Source of the DNA: Haemophilus haemolyticus
Lineage (GTDB): Bacteria; Pseudomonadota; Gammaproteobacteria; Enterobacterales; Pasteurellaceae
Assembly: GCF_001679045.1 (NCBI RefSeq)
Contig: NZ_LYCK01000013.1
Coordinates: 281,837 to 345,836 of the forward strand
DNA length: 64,000 nt
Reading direction: 5' to 3'
Shown here one piece after another: positions 42,972 to 53,871 of the stretch. The translations under genes were made by a program, and so were the position numbers. The notes under the pieces are model-generated. The model saw nothing but the letters and a program-made list of their open reading frames with translations, was not told the origin of the DNA and ran no database searches. The first letter of the stretch is position 1; each line of letters starts with the position of its first letter.

Positions 42972-44142
42972 GCAGCCGCCTCCGCGCGGCTGTGTGTTGA
43001 AACTCTACAACAGGATTCGCTATTGCCGCCGCAGCATTGCAGCCGCCTCCGCGCGGCTGTGTGTTGAAACCACCTAAAAATGTTTCCAACACCATAAAAT
43101 TTAGGCAGCCGCCTCCGCGCGGCTGTGTGTTGAAACGGTATGCCCTAACGAATAAAAGAAATCAGGCAATAGCAGCCGCCTCCGCGCGGCTGTGTGTTGA
43201 AACTTTTGGTTATGAAACACCTGACGGAATTAATAAGGCAGCCGCCTCCGCGCGGCTGTGTGTTGAAACGATTTAGCCCTAGAAACGACTTGTCCGCAAT
43301 GTAGCAGCCGCCTCCGCGCGGCTGTGTGTTGAAACCATTAGATGCTGGCAATCCAGTAGCCGGATTAATGCAGCCGCCTCCGCGCGGCTGTGTGTTGAAA
43401 CATCATAGGGATGATTTTGATCTCGATATTCGGGGGCGGCAGCCGCCTCCGCGCGGCTGTGTGTTGAAACTGAGGAACGCAATTTAGACGACAGCCAAAA
43501 ACGAGGCAGCCGCCTCCGCGCGGCTGTGTGTTGAAACTCCAATAAAGGCGGAGGAAGTGCGGGTGCAAGCCTGCAGCCGCCTCCGCGCGGCTGTGTGTTG
43601 AAACATCGGATTAAGTTTTTTGCCATAACTTATGTCTCGCAGCCGCCTCCGCGCGGCTGTGTGTTGAAACCCGATGTGTGAATGATAAAAAATAAAAATT
43701 CGTTTGCAGCCGCCTCCGCGCGGCTGTGTGTTGAAACATCTAATCGTTGCGCAAGTGAGCTGTGAGATAAGGCAGCCGCCTCCGCGCGGCTGTGTGTTGA
43801 AACAGAAAAGTCAGCGTAAAATCGCAATCTTCCGAAAAGCAGCCGCCTCCGCGCGGCTGTGTGTTGAAACATGATCTAAAATGGCGAGAAGTGGAAAGAA
43901 TAGACGCAGCCGCCTCCGCGCGGCTGTGTGTTGAAACAGCTTGTTTGATGATGACACCAATCGAGCTGTTGCAGGCAGCCGCCTCCGCGCGGCTGTGTGT
44001 TGAAACGATGTCTGGCAAGAATACGGCACATTTTTTCGTATGCAGCCACCTTCGGGTGGCTGAGTATTGAAACAGCTCATACTTTCGCATACGTTGGTTG
44101 GCAAGCTCGAGCAGCCAGCTTCGGGTAGATGTGTGTTGAAAC
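42972..44142 (+). CRISPR. Type I-C CRISPR array: 16 intact and 2 diverged 32-base repeats
   Basis: The repeat begins GCAGCCGCCTCCGCGCGG and ends TGTGTGTTGAAAC; it forms a GC-rich hairpin (CAGCCGC/GCGGCTG) and the 3' end GTTGAAAC is typical of type I-C. Repeats start at 42972, 43039, 43105, 43172, 43238, 43304, 43370, 43439, 43506, 43573, 43639, 43706, 43772, 43839, 43906 and 43975 (identical), then diverged copies at 44042 and 44111. A remnant fits at 44177-44208. Spacers are 34-37 bases and all look different. Decay at the far end agrees with the leader being next to cas2. Confidence 0.98.
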
Positions 44143-44262
44143 GCTCACGCATTAAGCCAAGGGCAACCCTTACAACGCAGCTGTTTTAGCCAGCGTGCGT
44201 TAAAATAGTTCTGTTTTTTATTATTCAAATGTTATTTTTTTGTTAAATATATTTTACTTGAG

Positions 44263-44281
44263 TATAATGCTCAACATTATT
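44263..44281. promoter_or_regulatory. Fur-box-like palindrome upstream of the haem oxygenase gene
   Basis: The sequence ATAATG-CTCAA-CATTAT (arms at 44264-44269 and 44275-44280) has the arms and 5-base spacing of the 19-base Fur consensus. It lies about 60 bases before the start codon. Iron-repressed expression of a haem oxygenase would make sense. Confidence 0.6.
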
Positions 44282-44338
44282 CCTCACGGAAGAGAATCCG
44301 TAGAATAATGAGATTAATCGTAAATATAAGGAATAAAA

Positions 44339-45100
44339 ATGGATTTCAATAGAATTATCGCTCACATGAATGATCATCACCAAGATGATATGGCTGCCCT
44401 TTGTAAAAAATTTGGTGGTGTAAATGAAATTACGGATGTGACATTAGTTAATGTAGATTTTGGTGGTTTAGATTTTAAATATAATGATGGCAAAACATTA
44501 CGCGTAGAATTTCCGCAACAAGCTGACGAAGGTTCAATTAAACAAGCGATCATCAATCTTTGTGTAGAAAATAAACCAGTTGCAAATTACGATCGTATCA
44601 AAGCTAAAATTGATGAATTTCGTCAAGAGTTTAAAAGCTGTGTGCTTGCCACTTTAGATAAAGATGGCTCACCGATGGCATCTTATGCGCCAATTATTTC
44701 GCTTGATGGAAAATATTATATTTATATCAGTGCCATTGCAGAGCATTATGACAATTTAAAACGCAATCCGAATCAAGCGGAAGTGATGTTTTTAGAGGAT
44801 GAAAGCAAAGCGAAATCAATTATTGTACGTACTCGTTTACGTTATAAGGCAAGTGCACGTTTTATTCCTCGTGAAAATCCAATTGTTGAAAAAGTTTTAG
44901 ATAAATTAGCCGAAACTATGAATGATGTGGGCGGAATTAAAACGATTCGTGAATTTACTGATTTTGATTTAGTTGAACTTACGTTTGGAACAGGCCGTTT
45001 TGTAAGAGGTTTTGGCCAAGCTTATTTGATTGATGCTAATGGGGAAATTTCTCATATTGGTGTAAAAGGCAATCCGCACGAAAAAGAAAGTGATAAATAA
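44339..45100 (+). CDS. hugZ: HugZ-family haem oxygenase/haem-utilisation protein
   Basis: A 253-residue protein. The N-terminal part ([20 protein letters not shown]) and the split-barrel pyridoxamine-oxidase-like part ([20 protein letters not shown]) are those of HugZ/HutZ, which breaks down haem to release iron in the cytoplasm. The C-terminal [13 protein letters not shown] includes the His of the terminal loop that binds haem in HugZ. A Fur-like palindrome precedes it and a perfect hairpin terminator follows, so it is probably monocistronic. Confidence 0.85.
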   Translation: MDFNRIIAHMNDHHQDDMAALCKKFGGVNEITDVTLVNVDFGGLDFKYNDGKTLRVEFPQQADEGSIKQAIINLCVENKPVANYDRIKAKIDEFRQEFKSCVLATLDKDGSPMASYAPIISLDGKYYIYISAIAEHYDNLKRNPNQAEVMFLEDESKAKSIIVRTRLRYKASARFIPRENPIVEKVLDKLAETMNDVGGIKTIREFTDFDLVELTFGTGRFVRGFGQAYLIDANGEISHIGVKGNPHEKESDK

Positions 45101-45120
45101 TATTGTCTCTTAATGAAGAT

Positions 45121-45154
45121 AAAGGGTTGAGTATAAATTTATACTCAACCCTTT
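45121..45154 (+). terminator. Perfect 17-bp inverted repeat terminator after hugZ
   Basis: The arms AAAGGGTTGAGTATAAA and its exact complement meet with no unpaired loop, followed by TTTTG. The palindrome is 20 bases after the hugZ stop. Confidence 0.8.
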
Positions 45155-45214
45155 TGTTTACGATAAAGCCAATGAAATTGAAATTTCTTTATTTTTTACC
45201 GCACTTTATTTTCA

Positions 45215-46519
45215 TTAAGGACAAGGTTTACTCACCATGATTTCAATAACCTGTCTGTCGATATGTTGCATACTTTTTGATGCAATAGCGCAGAGATTAT
45301 CAATAGTTCGATCAAGATCATGTTCGACAATACCTTCATTGCCAGTAACATGGGTCTCATCCATTGCCATAAGTACCGATTTATAGCCTGAAGCAACGCT
45401 GGTGGAGACTTTCATTGCACAGCTATTGGCGGCACCATCACAGATAATGCCACTAATATCGCCAATCATGCTACAGATGCTCATGCTGGCTGTTTCAAAT
45501 TTGCCTGTGAGTAAATAAGCAATACCTGCACAGCTTCCCATTGATGCTGTAGTCACAGCACAAAGTGCGGAGAGTTTTGGTAATTTACTATGAATATAAA
45601 TGGCCATTAAGTGGGATAAGAAAAGTGCGCGGATTCGTGTTGCCTCACTCACCTTGAGATAATCTGCAACAACGACAACAGGCATCGTTGCCGCAATTCC
45701 TTGATTGCCCGAACCAGAATTGCTCATCGCTGGCAAAGTTGCTCCGCCCATTCTTGCATCTGATGCGGCGGTGGTTTCAATCATAATTTTGCTTAGCAAA
45801 TCATCAGAAATTAAACCGCTACCCACTTGTTTTCTCAATGTGCGGCCAATATGCAACCCATAATTTTCTCGCAAACCTTCATCTGAAAGTGCCCGATTAA
45901 GGTCTGCAGCTTGACTAATAAAACGAATTTTTTCTAATTCAACCGCATTGGAAAATTCAAAAATCTCGCGTGCACTAATTTGTTTAAAAACCTCATAAGG
46001 ATCGCAATGAGTACATTCATCTTCCACTTTCTGAAAAATGATTTCACCATTTTTTTCGATCAAAATAACATGGGTATGCTGATCTTGAATTGCTACTTTC
46101 ACGTAATCATTATCGGCAAACAATGTTGATTCTGAATATAAAATATGTTCGGTTTGATGAATATCTACACTCACTAATTTTTGTTCAAGCATACTCTTGG
46201 CGGCAGTAACTTGCTCTGGCGTAATATGTTTTAATACTTCTAAACCGCCATCTGGATTACCGCCTAATGCGCCAATTGCCGCAGCAATGGGTAATCCCAC
46301 CATACCTGTTCCTGGCACTGCAACACCCAATCCATTTTTCATGAGATTAGGTGAGACTTTAGCTTCAATGCGTTCAGGTGTTTTGCCCAAATATTTCGCC
46401 GCTGTAGCAGATGCGAGCGCAAGAGAAATGGGTTCAGTGCAGCCTAGGGCTGGCACAACATCATGTTTAACGATGTGGAGTAATGGTTTTTCAATTTCGT
46501 TAAGTCTTTCTTGATTCAT
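45215..46519 (-). CDS. UPF0597/CdsB-like L-cysteine desulfidase family protein
   Basis: A 434-residue protein. PALGCTEPISLALASATAAK near residues 24-43, NSGSGNQGIAATMPV near 260 and GSCAGIAYLLTGKF are typical of the UPF0597 (YhaM) family, which shares the serine-dehydratase alpha fold and holds an iron-sulphur cluster. Related proteins break cysteine down to sulphide, ammonia and pyruvate. It is downstream of the cupin gene and polA on the minus strand, and likely in the same transcript. Confidence 0.85.
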   Translation of the reverse strand: MNQERLNEIEKPLLHIVKHDVVPALGCTEPISLALASATAAKYLGKTPERIEAKVSPNLMKNGLGVAVPGTGMVGLPIAAAIGALGGNPDGGLEVLKHITPEQVTAAKSMLEQKLVSVDIHQTEHILYSESTLFADNDYVKVAIQDQHTHVILIEKNGEIIFQKVEDECTHCDPYEVFKQISAREIFEFSNAVELEKIRFISQAADLNRALSDEGLRENYGLHIGRTLRKQVGSGLISDDLLSKIMIETTAASDARMGGATLPAMSNSGSGNQGIAATMPVVVVADYLKVSEATRIRALFLSHLMAIYIHSKLPKLSALCAVTTASMGSCAGIAYLLTGKFETASMSICSMIGDISGIICDGAANSCAMKVSTSVASGYKSVLMAMDETHVTGNEGIVEHDLDRTIDNLCAIASKSMQHIDRQVIEIMVSKPCP

Positions 46520-46537
46520 AAAATTCTTTTTAATTTG

Positions 46538-46852
46538 TTAAATACTGTCTTCTTTCTCTATGACTAATATACGCGCTTCACCTTGTGGATAAGCAACATG
46601 TTCGGTACCGATACCCGCATAAAAAATATCACCTGTATGGAGCAATACGGCTTTCTCTTGATCATCTTCTTTGTAGCGCATTTCCACCGTACCATCCATG
46701 ACAGCAAAGACTTCTTCACCGTCATTGATATGCCATTTGTAAGGTTTATCTGTCCAGTGCAGACGCACCGAAATACCATTCATATTGGTAATATCGAGGG
46801 CTCCCCAAGCGCGTTCTGCCGTAAAGTGGCGACTTTTAATAACTTTATTCAT
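46538..46852 (-). CDS. Small cupin-domain protein
   Basis: A 104-residue single-domain cupin. The two cupin motifs are visible: HINDGEEVFAVMDGTVEMRY (motif 1) and LLHTGDIFYAGIGTEHVAYP (motif 2), with the expected His/Glu metal ligands. The enzymatic role is unknown. It lies 11 bases downstream of polA and is probably co-transcribed. Confidence 0.82.
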   Translation of the reverse strand: MNKVIKSRHFTAERAWGALDITNMNGISVRLHWTDKPYKWHINDGEEVFAVMDGTVEMRYKEDDQEKAVLLHTGDIFYAGIGTEHVAYPQGEARILVIEKEDSI

Positions 46853-46863
46853 GATTAAATTCC

Positions 46864-49671
46864 TTAGTGCGCTTCATCCCAATTTTGTCCAACACCCACT
46901 TCCACAATCAATGGAACAACTAATTCAGCTGCAGCTTCCATGTGTTGTTTAATTTGCTCACGGAAAAATTCAACTTTTTCTGACCGCACTTCAAACACTA
47001 ATTCATCGTGTACTTGCATAATCATTTCAATATCTGGATCGTGACGGATTACTTCATCAATTTTAATCATCGCTCGTTTAATAATATCCGCAGCCGTGCC
47101 TTGCATCGGTGCATTTATCGCTACGCGTTCTGCTCCTTTACGACGCATTGCATTGCTAGAATTAATATCAGGTAAATATAAACGGCGACCAAATAGCGTT
47201 TCCACATAGCCTTGTGCTTTCGCTTTTTCACGGATATCGGTCATAAATTGCTGTACGCCAGGGTAGCGTTGGAAATATAAATCCATGTATTTTTGTGCAT
47301 CTGGACGGGGAATACCCAGTTGGCGTGAAAGTCCAAACGCGGACATTCCATAAATTAAGCCGAAATTAATTGCTTTAGCATTGCGACGTTGCTCGCTGGT
47401 GACTTCATCTAATGATACGCCGAAGATTTCAGCTGCCGTAGAGCGATGAATATCCTTGCCTTGAGAGAAGGCGTTAATTAAGCCTTGATCGCTCGAAAGA
47501 TGCGCCATAATACGTAACTCAATTTGAGAATAGTCAGCGGCGACAATAGAATAACCTTCACGCGCGATAAATGCTTGTCGAATACGACGACCTTCTTCAT
47601 TCCGAATTGGAATATTTTGTAGGTTTGGATCACTTGATGATAAGCGTCCTGTCGCCGTGACGGCTTGATGATAAGAGGTATGCACTCGGCCCGTTTGTGA
47701 ATTGACCATTTGAGGCAGTTTATCCGTGTAAGTGGATTTAAGTTTACTTAAGCCACGATGTTCAACTAAAATTTTTGGTAATTCGTGGCTATAGGCTAAT
47801 TCTTCCAATACTTCTTCATTCGTTGATGGCGCACCTTTTGGCGTTTTTTGTAAAACAGGTAGTCCAAGTTTATCGAACAAAATTTCTTGTAATTGTTTGG
47901 TGGAGGCCAAATTAAATGGCTGTCCCGCTAATGCGTAAGCCTGTTCTTCAAGTGCGGTTAATCTTGCAGCAATTTCGTTAGATTGTATAAAGAGGGCATC
48001 ACTATCAATCAAAACGCCTGTACGTTCCATACGAGAAAGCACATGAAGTAATGGTAATTCCATTGTTTTATACAATTCAACAAGCATTGGTTCTTCTTGC
48101 AATTTTAACCACAGTGCTTGTTGTAATTTCATTGTCACATCAGCATCTTCTGCTGCGTATTCTGTGGCTTGTTCTAATGGAATTTGATTAAACGTAAGCT
48201 GACTTTTCCCTTTTCCTGCAATACTTTCAAATGCGATAGTTTCATGCCCTAAATAACGTTTAGCTAAATCGTCCATATTATGACGACCCGTACTATTTAG
48301 CGTATAAGAAAGCAACATCGTATCAAATTCAACACCTTGTAATTCAATGCCATGACGGGCAAAAATACTGTCATCAAATTTAATATTTTGTCCAATTTTG
48401 TGAATGTCAGGATTTTCTAAAATGGGTTTGATAGCCGCAAGTGCGGTCGATTTTTCGAGTGTTTTTGGCGCATCCAAATAATCCAATTGCAATGGTAAAT
48501 AAGCGGCTTCGCCATTTTCAAGAGAAAAAGAGATACCTACTAAATTCGCAGACATATAATCAAGACTGTCTGTTTCAGTATCGACTGCAATGAGTTTTGC
48601 TGCATTGAGTTTTTCAATCCAGCGGGTTAAATCCGCTTGAGTGAGCAAGGTTTCATATTTTGTACGATCGATTTGAATTTTAGGCGTATTTTCCACTGCA
48701 CTATTTCCCACCGAATTTTGAGCTGGTGATGTCGCTTGATACTGGTTCATTTTCACTGGCTGTTCAGTGGTTTGAGTAATAGAATCAGCACCATTCATCA
48801 CTTCATTAAGCCAGCGTTTAAATTCATAACGAGCAAAATATTCAATAAGTTGATCGTTTTGGCTTTCTCCAAGAAACAATTGATCTGTTGTCACGTTAAG
48901 TTCAACATCGGTTTTGATGGTTGCTAATGTATAAGAAAGATCGGCATTGTTTTTTTCTGCCAATAATTTTTCACCTAATTTTTTCGCCCCACGAATCGGC
49001 AATTCCGCTACTTTTTCAAGATTAGCATAAATTTCAGCCATACTTCCGATGCCTTGTAGTAAACCAAGTGCAGTTTTTTCGCCCACGCCAGCAACGCCCG
49101 GAATGTTATCTGCACTATCGCCCATGAGTGCTAGATAATCAATGATGAGTTCAGGTGGAATACCGTATTTTTCAATCACACCCTCGCGATCCAATAAGCT
49201 ATTATTCATGGTGTTGATGAGCATAATATTGTCATCCACCAACTGTGCCATATCTTTATCGCCAGTACTAATGAGCACTTTTTTACCCAAACGAGAGGCT
49301 TGTAGTGCGAGCGTGCCGATCACATCATCAGCTTCAACCCCTTCCACCACTAAAAGCGGAATCCCCAATGCACGAATCATATCGTGCAAAGGCTGAATTT
49401 GTTTGCGTAAATCATCAGGCATTGGTGGGCGGTGAGATTTATATTGTTCAAACATTTCATCACGAAATGTTTTCCCTTTTGCATCAAAAACAACGGCTAT
49501 ATGAGTGGGTTGTACTTGTGAGATGAGGCTTTTTAACATATTTAAAACGCCATACATCGCACCCGTTGGCTCACCTGCTGCATTGGTTAAAGGAGGAAAG
49601 GCATGAAATGCACGATATAAATAAGAAGAACCATCCACTAGCACAAGCGGATTTGTTGCAATTTGGGCCAT
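46864..49671 (-). CDS. polA: DNA polymerase I
   Basis: A 935-residue enzyme for Okazaki fragment processing and repair. The 5' nuclease domain (about 1-290) begins [20 protein letters not shown] and includes DADDVIGT-type motifs ([12 protein letters not shown]). The 3'-5' exonuclease domain contains [12 protein letters not shown]. The polymerase domain has [17 protein letters not shown] (motif A), the O-helix [15 protein letters not shown], and [11 protein letters not shown] (motif C). Full length for the Pasteurellaceae enzyme. Confidence 0.98.
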   Translation of the reverse strand: MAQIATNPLVLVDGSSYLYRAFHAFPPLTNAAGEPTGAMYGVLNMLKSLISQVQPTHIAVVFDAKGKTFRDEMFEQYKSHRPPMPDDLRKQIQPLHDMIRALGIPLLVVEGVEADDVIGTLALQASRLGKKVLISTGDKDMAQLVDDNIMLINTMNNSLLDREGVIEKYGIPPELIIDYLALMGDSADNIPGVAGVGEKTALGLLQGIGSMAEIYANLEKVAELPIRGAKKLGEKLLAEKNNADLSYTLATIKTDVELNVTTDQLFLGESQNDQLIEYFARYEFKRWLNEVMNGADSITQTTEQPVKMNQYQATSPAQNSVGNSAVENTPKIQIDRTKYETLLTQADLTRWIEKLNAAKLIAVDTETDSLDYMSANLVGISFSLENGEAAYLPLQLDYLDAPKTLEKSTALAAIKPILENPDIHKIGQNIKFDDSIFARHGIELQGVEFDTMLLSYTLNSTGRHNMDDLAKRYLGHETIAFESIAGKGKSQLTFNQIPLEQATEYAAEDADVTMKLQQALWLKLQEEPMLVELYKTMELPLLHVLSRMERTGVLIDSDALFIQSNEIAARLTALEEQAYALAGQPFNLASTKQLQEILFDKLGLPVLQKTPKGAPSTNEEVLEELAYSHELPKILVEHRGLSKLKSTYTDKLPQMVNSQTGRVHTSYHQAVTATGRLSSSDPNLQNIPIRNEEGRRIRQAFIAREGYSIVAADYSQIELRIMAHLSSDQGLINAFSQGKDIHRSTAAEIFGVSLDEVTSEQRRNAKAINFGLIYGMSAFGLSRQLGIPRPDAQKYMDLYFQRYPGVQQFMTDIREKAKAQGYVETLFGRRLYLPDINSSNAMRRKGAERVAINAPMQGTAADIIKRAMIKIDEVIRHDPDIEMIMQVHDELVFEVRSEKVEFFREQIKQHMEAAAELVVPLIVEVGVGQNWDEAH

Positions 49672-49819
49672 AAAAATCTCATTTTAAACTGAAAAATGCG
49701 GGCATTATAGCGTAATTTATGGTGATGAGCGAACGGCGGATTCAATGTAAAATTTGTGACTAACGTTTTTTGCTATGGCATAATATCAGCCACTCAAATA
49801 TTTAATTTAAGGAAATCAA

Positions 49820-50122
49820 ATGTCGTTAAAATTGGTCGAAATTTTAGTTTTGGGTCAGGTCTTGCGTTTAAATGTGCCCGTTGAGCAAGAGGAGTTATTG
49901 CGCCAAGCTGCCCGTAATTTAGATATATTGGTTTCCGAAATGAAAGAAAAGACGGGCCTTATTCAGCTTGATCGTGTGCTTTCTATTGTGGCGCTTAATT
50001 TGAGTTTTGAATTAAGCCAAGAAAAAAATAAAGCGGCTAAAATTGAAGAGGTATTGAGAACGGGTATTCAGCAATTAGATCATTCGTTAGAAAATATCCG
50101 TGTAAATAAAGAACAATATTAA
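49820..50122 (+). CDS. zapA: Cell division protein ZapA
   Basis: A 100-residue protein with the ZapA plan: a small N-terminal globular part (VEILVLGQVLRLNVPVEQEE) followed by a coiled coil (ELSQEKNKAAKIEEVLRTGI). It stabilises the FtsZ ring by bundling protofilaments. It precedes 6S RNA and fau, the common gamma-proteobacterial order. Confidence 0.92.
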   Translation: MSLKLVEILVLGQVLRLNVPVEQEELLRQAARNLDILVSEMKEKTGLIQLDRVLSIVALNLSFELSQEKNKAAKIEEVLRTGIQQLDHSLENIRVNKEQY

Positions 50123-50358
50123 ATTGGAAAGTGCGGTGGAATTGAGCTGAGATTTTTAAACTAGAAGACACAGTTAATTCGGTTCAGTAATTAAAAAAAT
50201 CACCGCTATGTTTTTTAGATAGCCCTTCCGAATATCGAGAAATACCTAAAACTAATTTGTGTTATCACACTCTTTTGTCGTTTTATAATCAACTCGTTAA
50301 AATTGACAAATAAATGCTAGTCAATACTGAGAATTTGGGCTAGTATAAACCCATAAGA

Positions 50359-50551
50359 ATTACCTGGAGTGTTCGTCAGTAGGCTATGTCCCTGAGCCGA
50401 TACTTTAAATCTTATAAATTGGTTTCCTATCGTTGGTGTGTAGGCTTAACCTTTGACTCGTTCATTGGGCTAAGAAACCTGAAAACGGTATCAACTGATT
50501 TCCTTGAACCGTCGGGTTCAAGGACTACTGCCCGCAGCGGCACTCTGGGTC
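50359..50551 (+). ncRNA. ssrS: 6S RNA
   Basis: The region matches the 6S RNA pattern: 5' arm ACCTGGAGTG pairing with 3' arm CACTCTGGGT, the conserved CCCTGAGCCGATA near the start, CCTTGAACC...GGGTTCAAGG in the terminal stem, and GCCCGCAGCGGC near the 3' end. It lies between zapA and fau as in other gamma-proteobacteria. 6S RNA binds sigma70 RNA polymerase in stationary phase. Ends are approximate to a few bases. Confidence 0.93.
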
Positions 50552-50572
50552 CTATCTTCTTCTTTCATTTCT

Positions 50573-51136
50573 ATGAATATTCAAAAACGCCAGCAAATCC
50601 GCGCTGAAATTCGAAAAATACGCGCAAATTTAACCGCACTTCAACAGTACCAAGCTGAACAATCGGTTACTCAACAGGCATTAAATCTTATCGATCAACG
50701 ACAAGCCAAAAATATTGCATTATATTTTTCTTTTGATGGTGAAATTTCTACAAAGGCCTTAATCCAATCCCTGTGGATGCAAAATAAAAATGTGTATTTG
50801 CCTGTTTTACATCCTTTTACTAAACATCATTTATTGTTTTTACGCTATTTACCTGATACGCCAATGAAACCAAATCAGTTTGGTATTTGGGAGCCAAAGC
50901 TGAATGTTCAAAATGTTTTGCCATTAAATGAACTGGATATTTTATTTACGCCATTGGTGGCTTTTGATAAACAAGGAAATCGCCTTGGCATGGGCGGTGG
51001 ATTTTATGATCGCACGTTGCAGAATTGGCAAAATAAGTCTTTTATTCCAGTTGGTTTAGCGCATCAATGTCAGCAAGTAGAAAATCTTCCCACTGAGCAT
51101 TGGGATGTGCAACTATTCGATATTTTGGTGGGTTGA
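50573..51136 (+). CDS. fau: 5-formyltetrahydrofolate cyclo-ligase family protein
   Basis: A 187-residue protein. I chose ATG 50573 (MNIQKRQQIRAEIRKIRANL) because the longer frame from 50504 lies inside 6S RNA. The motif GMGGGFYDRTL and FTPLVAFDKQGNRLG are those of 5,10-methenyl-THF synthetase, which recycles 5-formyl-THF. Co-transcription with 6S RNA is known in E. coli (ssrS-ygfA). Confidence 0.93.
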   Translation: MNIQKRQQIRAEIRKIRANLTALQQYQAEQSVTQQALNLIDQRQAKNIALYFSFDGEISTKALIQSLWMQNKNVYLPVLHPFTKHHLLFLRYLPDTPMKPNQFGIWEPKLNVQNVLPLNELDILFTPLVAFDKQGNRLGMGGGFYDRTLQNWQNKSFIPVGLAHQCQQVENLPTEHWDVQLFDILVG

Positions 51137-51191
51137 AACCTATCATCAAATTTTTATTGATAGATAAAATCAAAAATATTTCAATTTTTCT

Positions 51192-51198
51192 CTTGAAA
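51192..51198 (+). promoter_or_regulatory. Possible heat-shock (sigma32) -35 element before clpB
   Basis: CTTGAAA matches the sigma32 -35 consensus exactly. I see no equally good CCCCAT-type -10 element downstream, so the promoter call is tentative. ClpB is heat-shock regulated in related bacteria. Confidence 0.4.
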
Positions 51199-51264
51199 TC
51201 CTTTCAAACGATCTTACTTAATTTGGGCAAACGGCGAAAGCCAAAACCAAATTGAGGAAAATGT

Positions 51265-53835
51265 ATGAACATTGAAAAATTTACGACAAAATTCCAAGAA
51301 GCTTTAAGCGAAGCACAATCACTTGCTATCGGAAAAGATAATCAATTTATTGAACCCGTGCATTTATTGACCGCACTTTTAAATCAACAGGGCGGCTCGA
51401 TTGCACCAATTTTAACTGCAAGTGGCGTAAATGTAACTTTATTGCGTAATGAGTTAAAGACTGAACTAAATAAATTGCCGCAAGTGATTGGCAATGGCGG
51501 TGATGTACAACTTTCACGCCAGCTCATTAATTTACTTAATTTATGCGATAAATTTGCACAACAAAACCAAGATAAATTTATTTCGAGCGAATTGTTTTTG
51601 CTTGCAGCTTTAGAAGAACGGGGAGCGCTCAGCGATATTTTGAAAAAGTGCGGAGCGAAAAAAGAGCAAATTTCACAAGCCATTCAGCAAATTAGAGGGG
51701 GACAAAACGTGAACGATCAAAATGCAGAAGAAAGCAGACAAGCATTAGAAAAATATACGATTGATTTAACCGCTCGTGCAGAAAGTGGCAAACTTGATCC
51801 TGTGATTGGGCGTGATGAAGAAATTCGTCGAGCGATTCAAGTATTACAACGTCGTACCAAAAATAATCCAGTGTTAATTGGTGAACCAGGTGTAGGTAAA
51901 ACCGCTATCGTGGAAGGCTTGGCACAACGTATCGTAAATGGTGAAGTACCAGAAGGTTTGAAAAATAAACGCGTACTTTCATTAGATATGGGGGCGTTGA
52001 TTGCTGGTGCAAAATACCGCGGTGAATTTGAAGAACGTTTAAAAGCGGTGCTCAATGAACTTTCGAAAGAAGAAGGTCGCGTTATCCTCTTTATTGATGA
52101 AATTCATACTATGGTCGGCGCGGGTAAAACCGATGGTGCGATGGATGCGGGTAACTTATTAAAACCAAGTTTAGCGCGCGGTGAATTACATTGCGTGGGG
52201 GCAACTACTTTAGATGAATATCGTCAATATATCGAAAAAGATGCCGCACTTGAGCGTCGTTTCCAAAAAGTCTTTGTGGACGAGCCTAGTGTAGAAGATA
52301 CCATTGCGATCTTACGTGGTTTGAAAGAACGCTATGAAATTCATCATCACGTAGATATTACTGACCCAGCAATCGTGGCAGCGGCAACGCTTTCACACCG
52401 TTATATTTCTGATCGTCAGTTACCAGATAAAGCGATTGATTTGATCGATGAAGCTGCGTCTAGCATTCGTATGGAAATAGATTCTAAACCTGAACCGCTT
52501 GATCGTCTTGAACGTCGTATTATCCAACTAAAATTGGAACAACAGGCGTTACAAAAAGAAGAAGACGAAGCAAGTCGCAAACGTTTAGAAATGTTAGAGA
52601 AAGAATTAGCTGAAAAAGAACGTGAATATGCCGAACTTGAAGAAGTGTGGAAATCTGAAAAAGCAACGCTTTCTGGCTCTCAACATATTAAACAAGAATT
52701 AGATACTGCAAAAACCGAACTAGAACAAGCTCGTCGCGCGGGTGACTTAGCTAAAATGTCAGAGTTGCAATATGGCCGCATCCCTGCTCTTGAAAAGCAA
52801 CTTGAGCAAGCTGAAACCAGCGAAGGAAAAGAAATGACGCTTTTACGCTATCGCGTCACAGATGAAGAAATCGCAGAAGTACTTTCTAAAGCTACAGGCA
52901 TCCCAGTATCAAAAATGATGGAAGGCGAGAAAGAAAAACTCTTGCGCATGGAAGATGAACTACATAGACGAGTGATTGGTCAAGAAGAAGCGGTTGATGC
53001 GGTAGCAAACGCGATTCGTCGTAGTCGTGCCGGTCTTTCCGATCCTAATCGCCCAATTGGTTCTTTCTTGTTCCTAGGGCCAACAGGTGTAGGTAAAACC
53101 GAGCTTTGCAAAACTTTGGCTAAATTCTTATTTGATAGTGAAGATGCGATGGTGCGTATCGATATGTCAGAGTTTATGGAAAAACACAGTGTCTCTCGCT
53201 TAGTCGGGGCACCTCCAGGCTATGTTGGTTATGAAGAAGGCGGTTATTTAACTGAAGCTGTTCGTCGTCGTCCGTATTCAGTGATCTTATTAGATGAAGT
53301 TGAAAAAGCCCATGCGGATGTGTTCAACATCTTGTTGCAAGTGTTAGATGATGGTCGTTTAACTGACGGGCAAGGTCGTACTGTGGACTTCCGTAATACG
53401 GTGGTGATCATGACCTCTAACTTGGGTTCTGATTTAATCCAAGGCAGCAAAGACGAAAGCTATAGCGAAATGAAGGCCTTAGTGATGTCGGTTGTTAGCC
53501 AACATTTCCGTCCGGAATTCATCAATCGTATTGACGAAACAGTGGTATTCCATCCGCTTGGTAAAGAAAATATCCGTGCGATTGCAAGCATCCAATTAGA
53601 ACGTTTAGCAAAACGTATGGAAACTCGTGGTTATGAATTGGTGTTTACCGACGCTTTATTAGATTTCATTGGTGAAGTGGGTTACGACCCAATTTATGGC
53701 GCACGTCCATTGAAACGTGCAATTCAACAAGAGATTGAAAACAGCTTGGCACAACAAATTCTATCTGGTGCGTTATTACCTGGTAAGGTTGTTACCATTG
53801 ATTACGCCAACGCAGAAGTTCAAGCGAGACAATAG
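51265..53835 (+). CDS. clpB: ClpB disaggregase
   Basis: An 856-residue Hsp100. It has the N-domain (about 1-145), AAA+ domain 1 with Walker A GEPGVGKT (about 206-213), the M-domain coiled coil (about 410-520), and AAA+ domain 2 with Walker A GPTGVGKT (about 608-615). The pore loop [10 protein letters not shown] and arginine finger segments are present. It rescues aggregated proteins with DnaK. GAGGAAAAT precedes the ATG. Confidence 0.98.
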   Translation: MNIEKFTTKFQEALSEAQSLAIGKDNQFIEPVHLLTALLNQQGGSIAPILTASGVNVTLLRNELKTELNKLPQVIGNGGDVQLSRQLINLLNLCDKFAQQNQDKFISSELFLLAALEERGALSDILKKCGAKKEQISQAIQQIRGGQNVNDQNAEESRQALEKYTIDLTARAESGKLDPVIGRDEEIRRAIQVLQRRTKNNPVLIGEPGVGKTAIVEGLAQRIVNGEVPEGLKNKRVLSLDMGALIAGAKYRGEFEERLKAVLNELSKEEGRVILFIDEIHTMVGAGKTDGAMDAGNLLKPSLARGELHCVGATTLDEYRQYIEKDAALERRFQKVFVDEPSVEDTIAILRGLKERYEIHHHVDITDPAIVAAATLSHRYISDRQLPDKAIDLIDEAASSIRMEIDSKPEPLDRLERRIIQLKLEQQALQKEEDEASRKRLEMLEKELAEKEREYAELEEVWKSEKATLSGSQHIKQELDTAKTELEQARRAGDLAKMSELQYGRIPALEKQLEQAETSEGKEMTLLRYRVTDEEIAEVLSKATGIPVSKMMEGEKEKLLRMEDELHRRVIGQEEAVDAVANAIRRSRAGLSDPNRPIGSFLFLGPTGVGKTELCKTLAKFLFDSEDAMVRIDMSEFMEKHSVSRLVGAPPGYVGYEEGGYLTEAVRRRPYSVILLDEVEKAHADVFNILLQVLDDGRLTDGQGRTVDFRNTVVIMTSNLGSDLIQGSKDESYSEMKALVMSVVSQHFRPEFINRIDETVVFHPLGKENIRAIASIQLERLAKRMETRGYELVFTDALLDFIGEVGYDPIYGARPLKRAIQQEIENSLAQQILSGALLPGKVVTIDYANAEVQARQ

Positions 53836-53842
53836 GTGTTAA

Positions 53843-53870
53843 AAAAGTGCGGTAAATTTACCGCACTTTT
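53843..53870. terminator. Bidirectional terminator built from two inverted uptake words
   Basis: AAAAGTGCGGTAAA is followed at once by its complement, giving a 14-bp perfect stem that contains two facing Haemophilus uptake words. It sits between the convergent clpB and rlmB genes and is preceded by A-rich and followed by T-rich sequence. Confidence 0.9.
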
Positions 53871-53871
53871 C

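Noticed and set aside
42972-44142. Self-targeting of the resident prophage by the array
   Set aside because: I compared several spacers with the phage genes by eye and saw no match; this is not exhaustive, so no claim is made.
43037-44152. Several overlapping open frames on both strands across the repeat region
   Set aside because: They are translations of CRISPR repeats (repeated QPPPRGCVLK or FNTQPRGGGC peptides) and not genes.
50386-50607. A 73-codon frame, and the upstream part of the frame that starts at 50504
   Set aside because: Both lie inside 6S RNA; the fau gene has a proper start at 50573.
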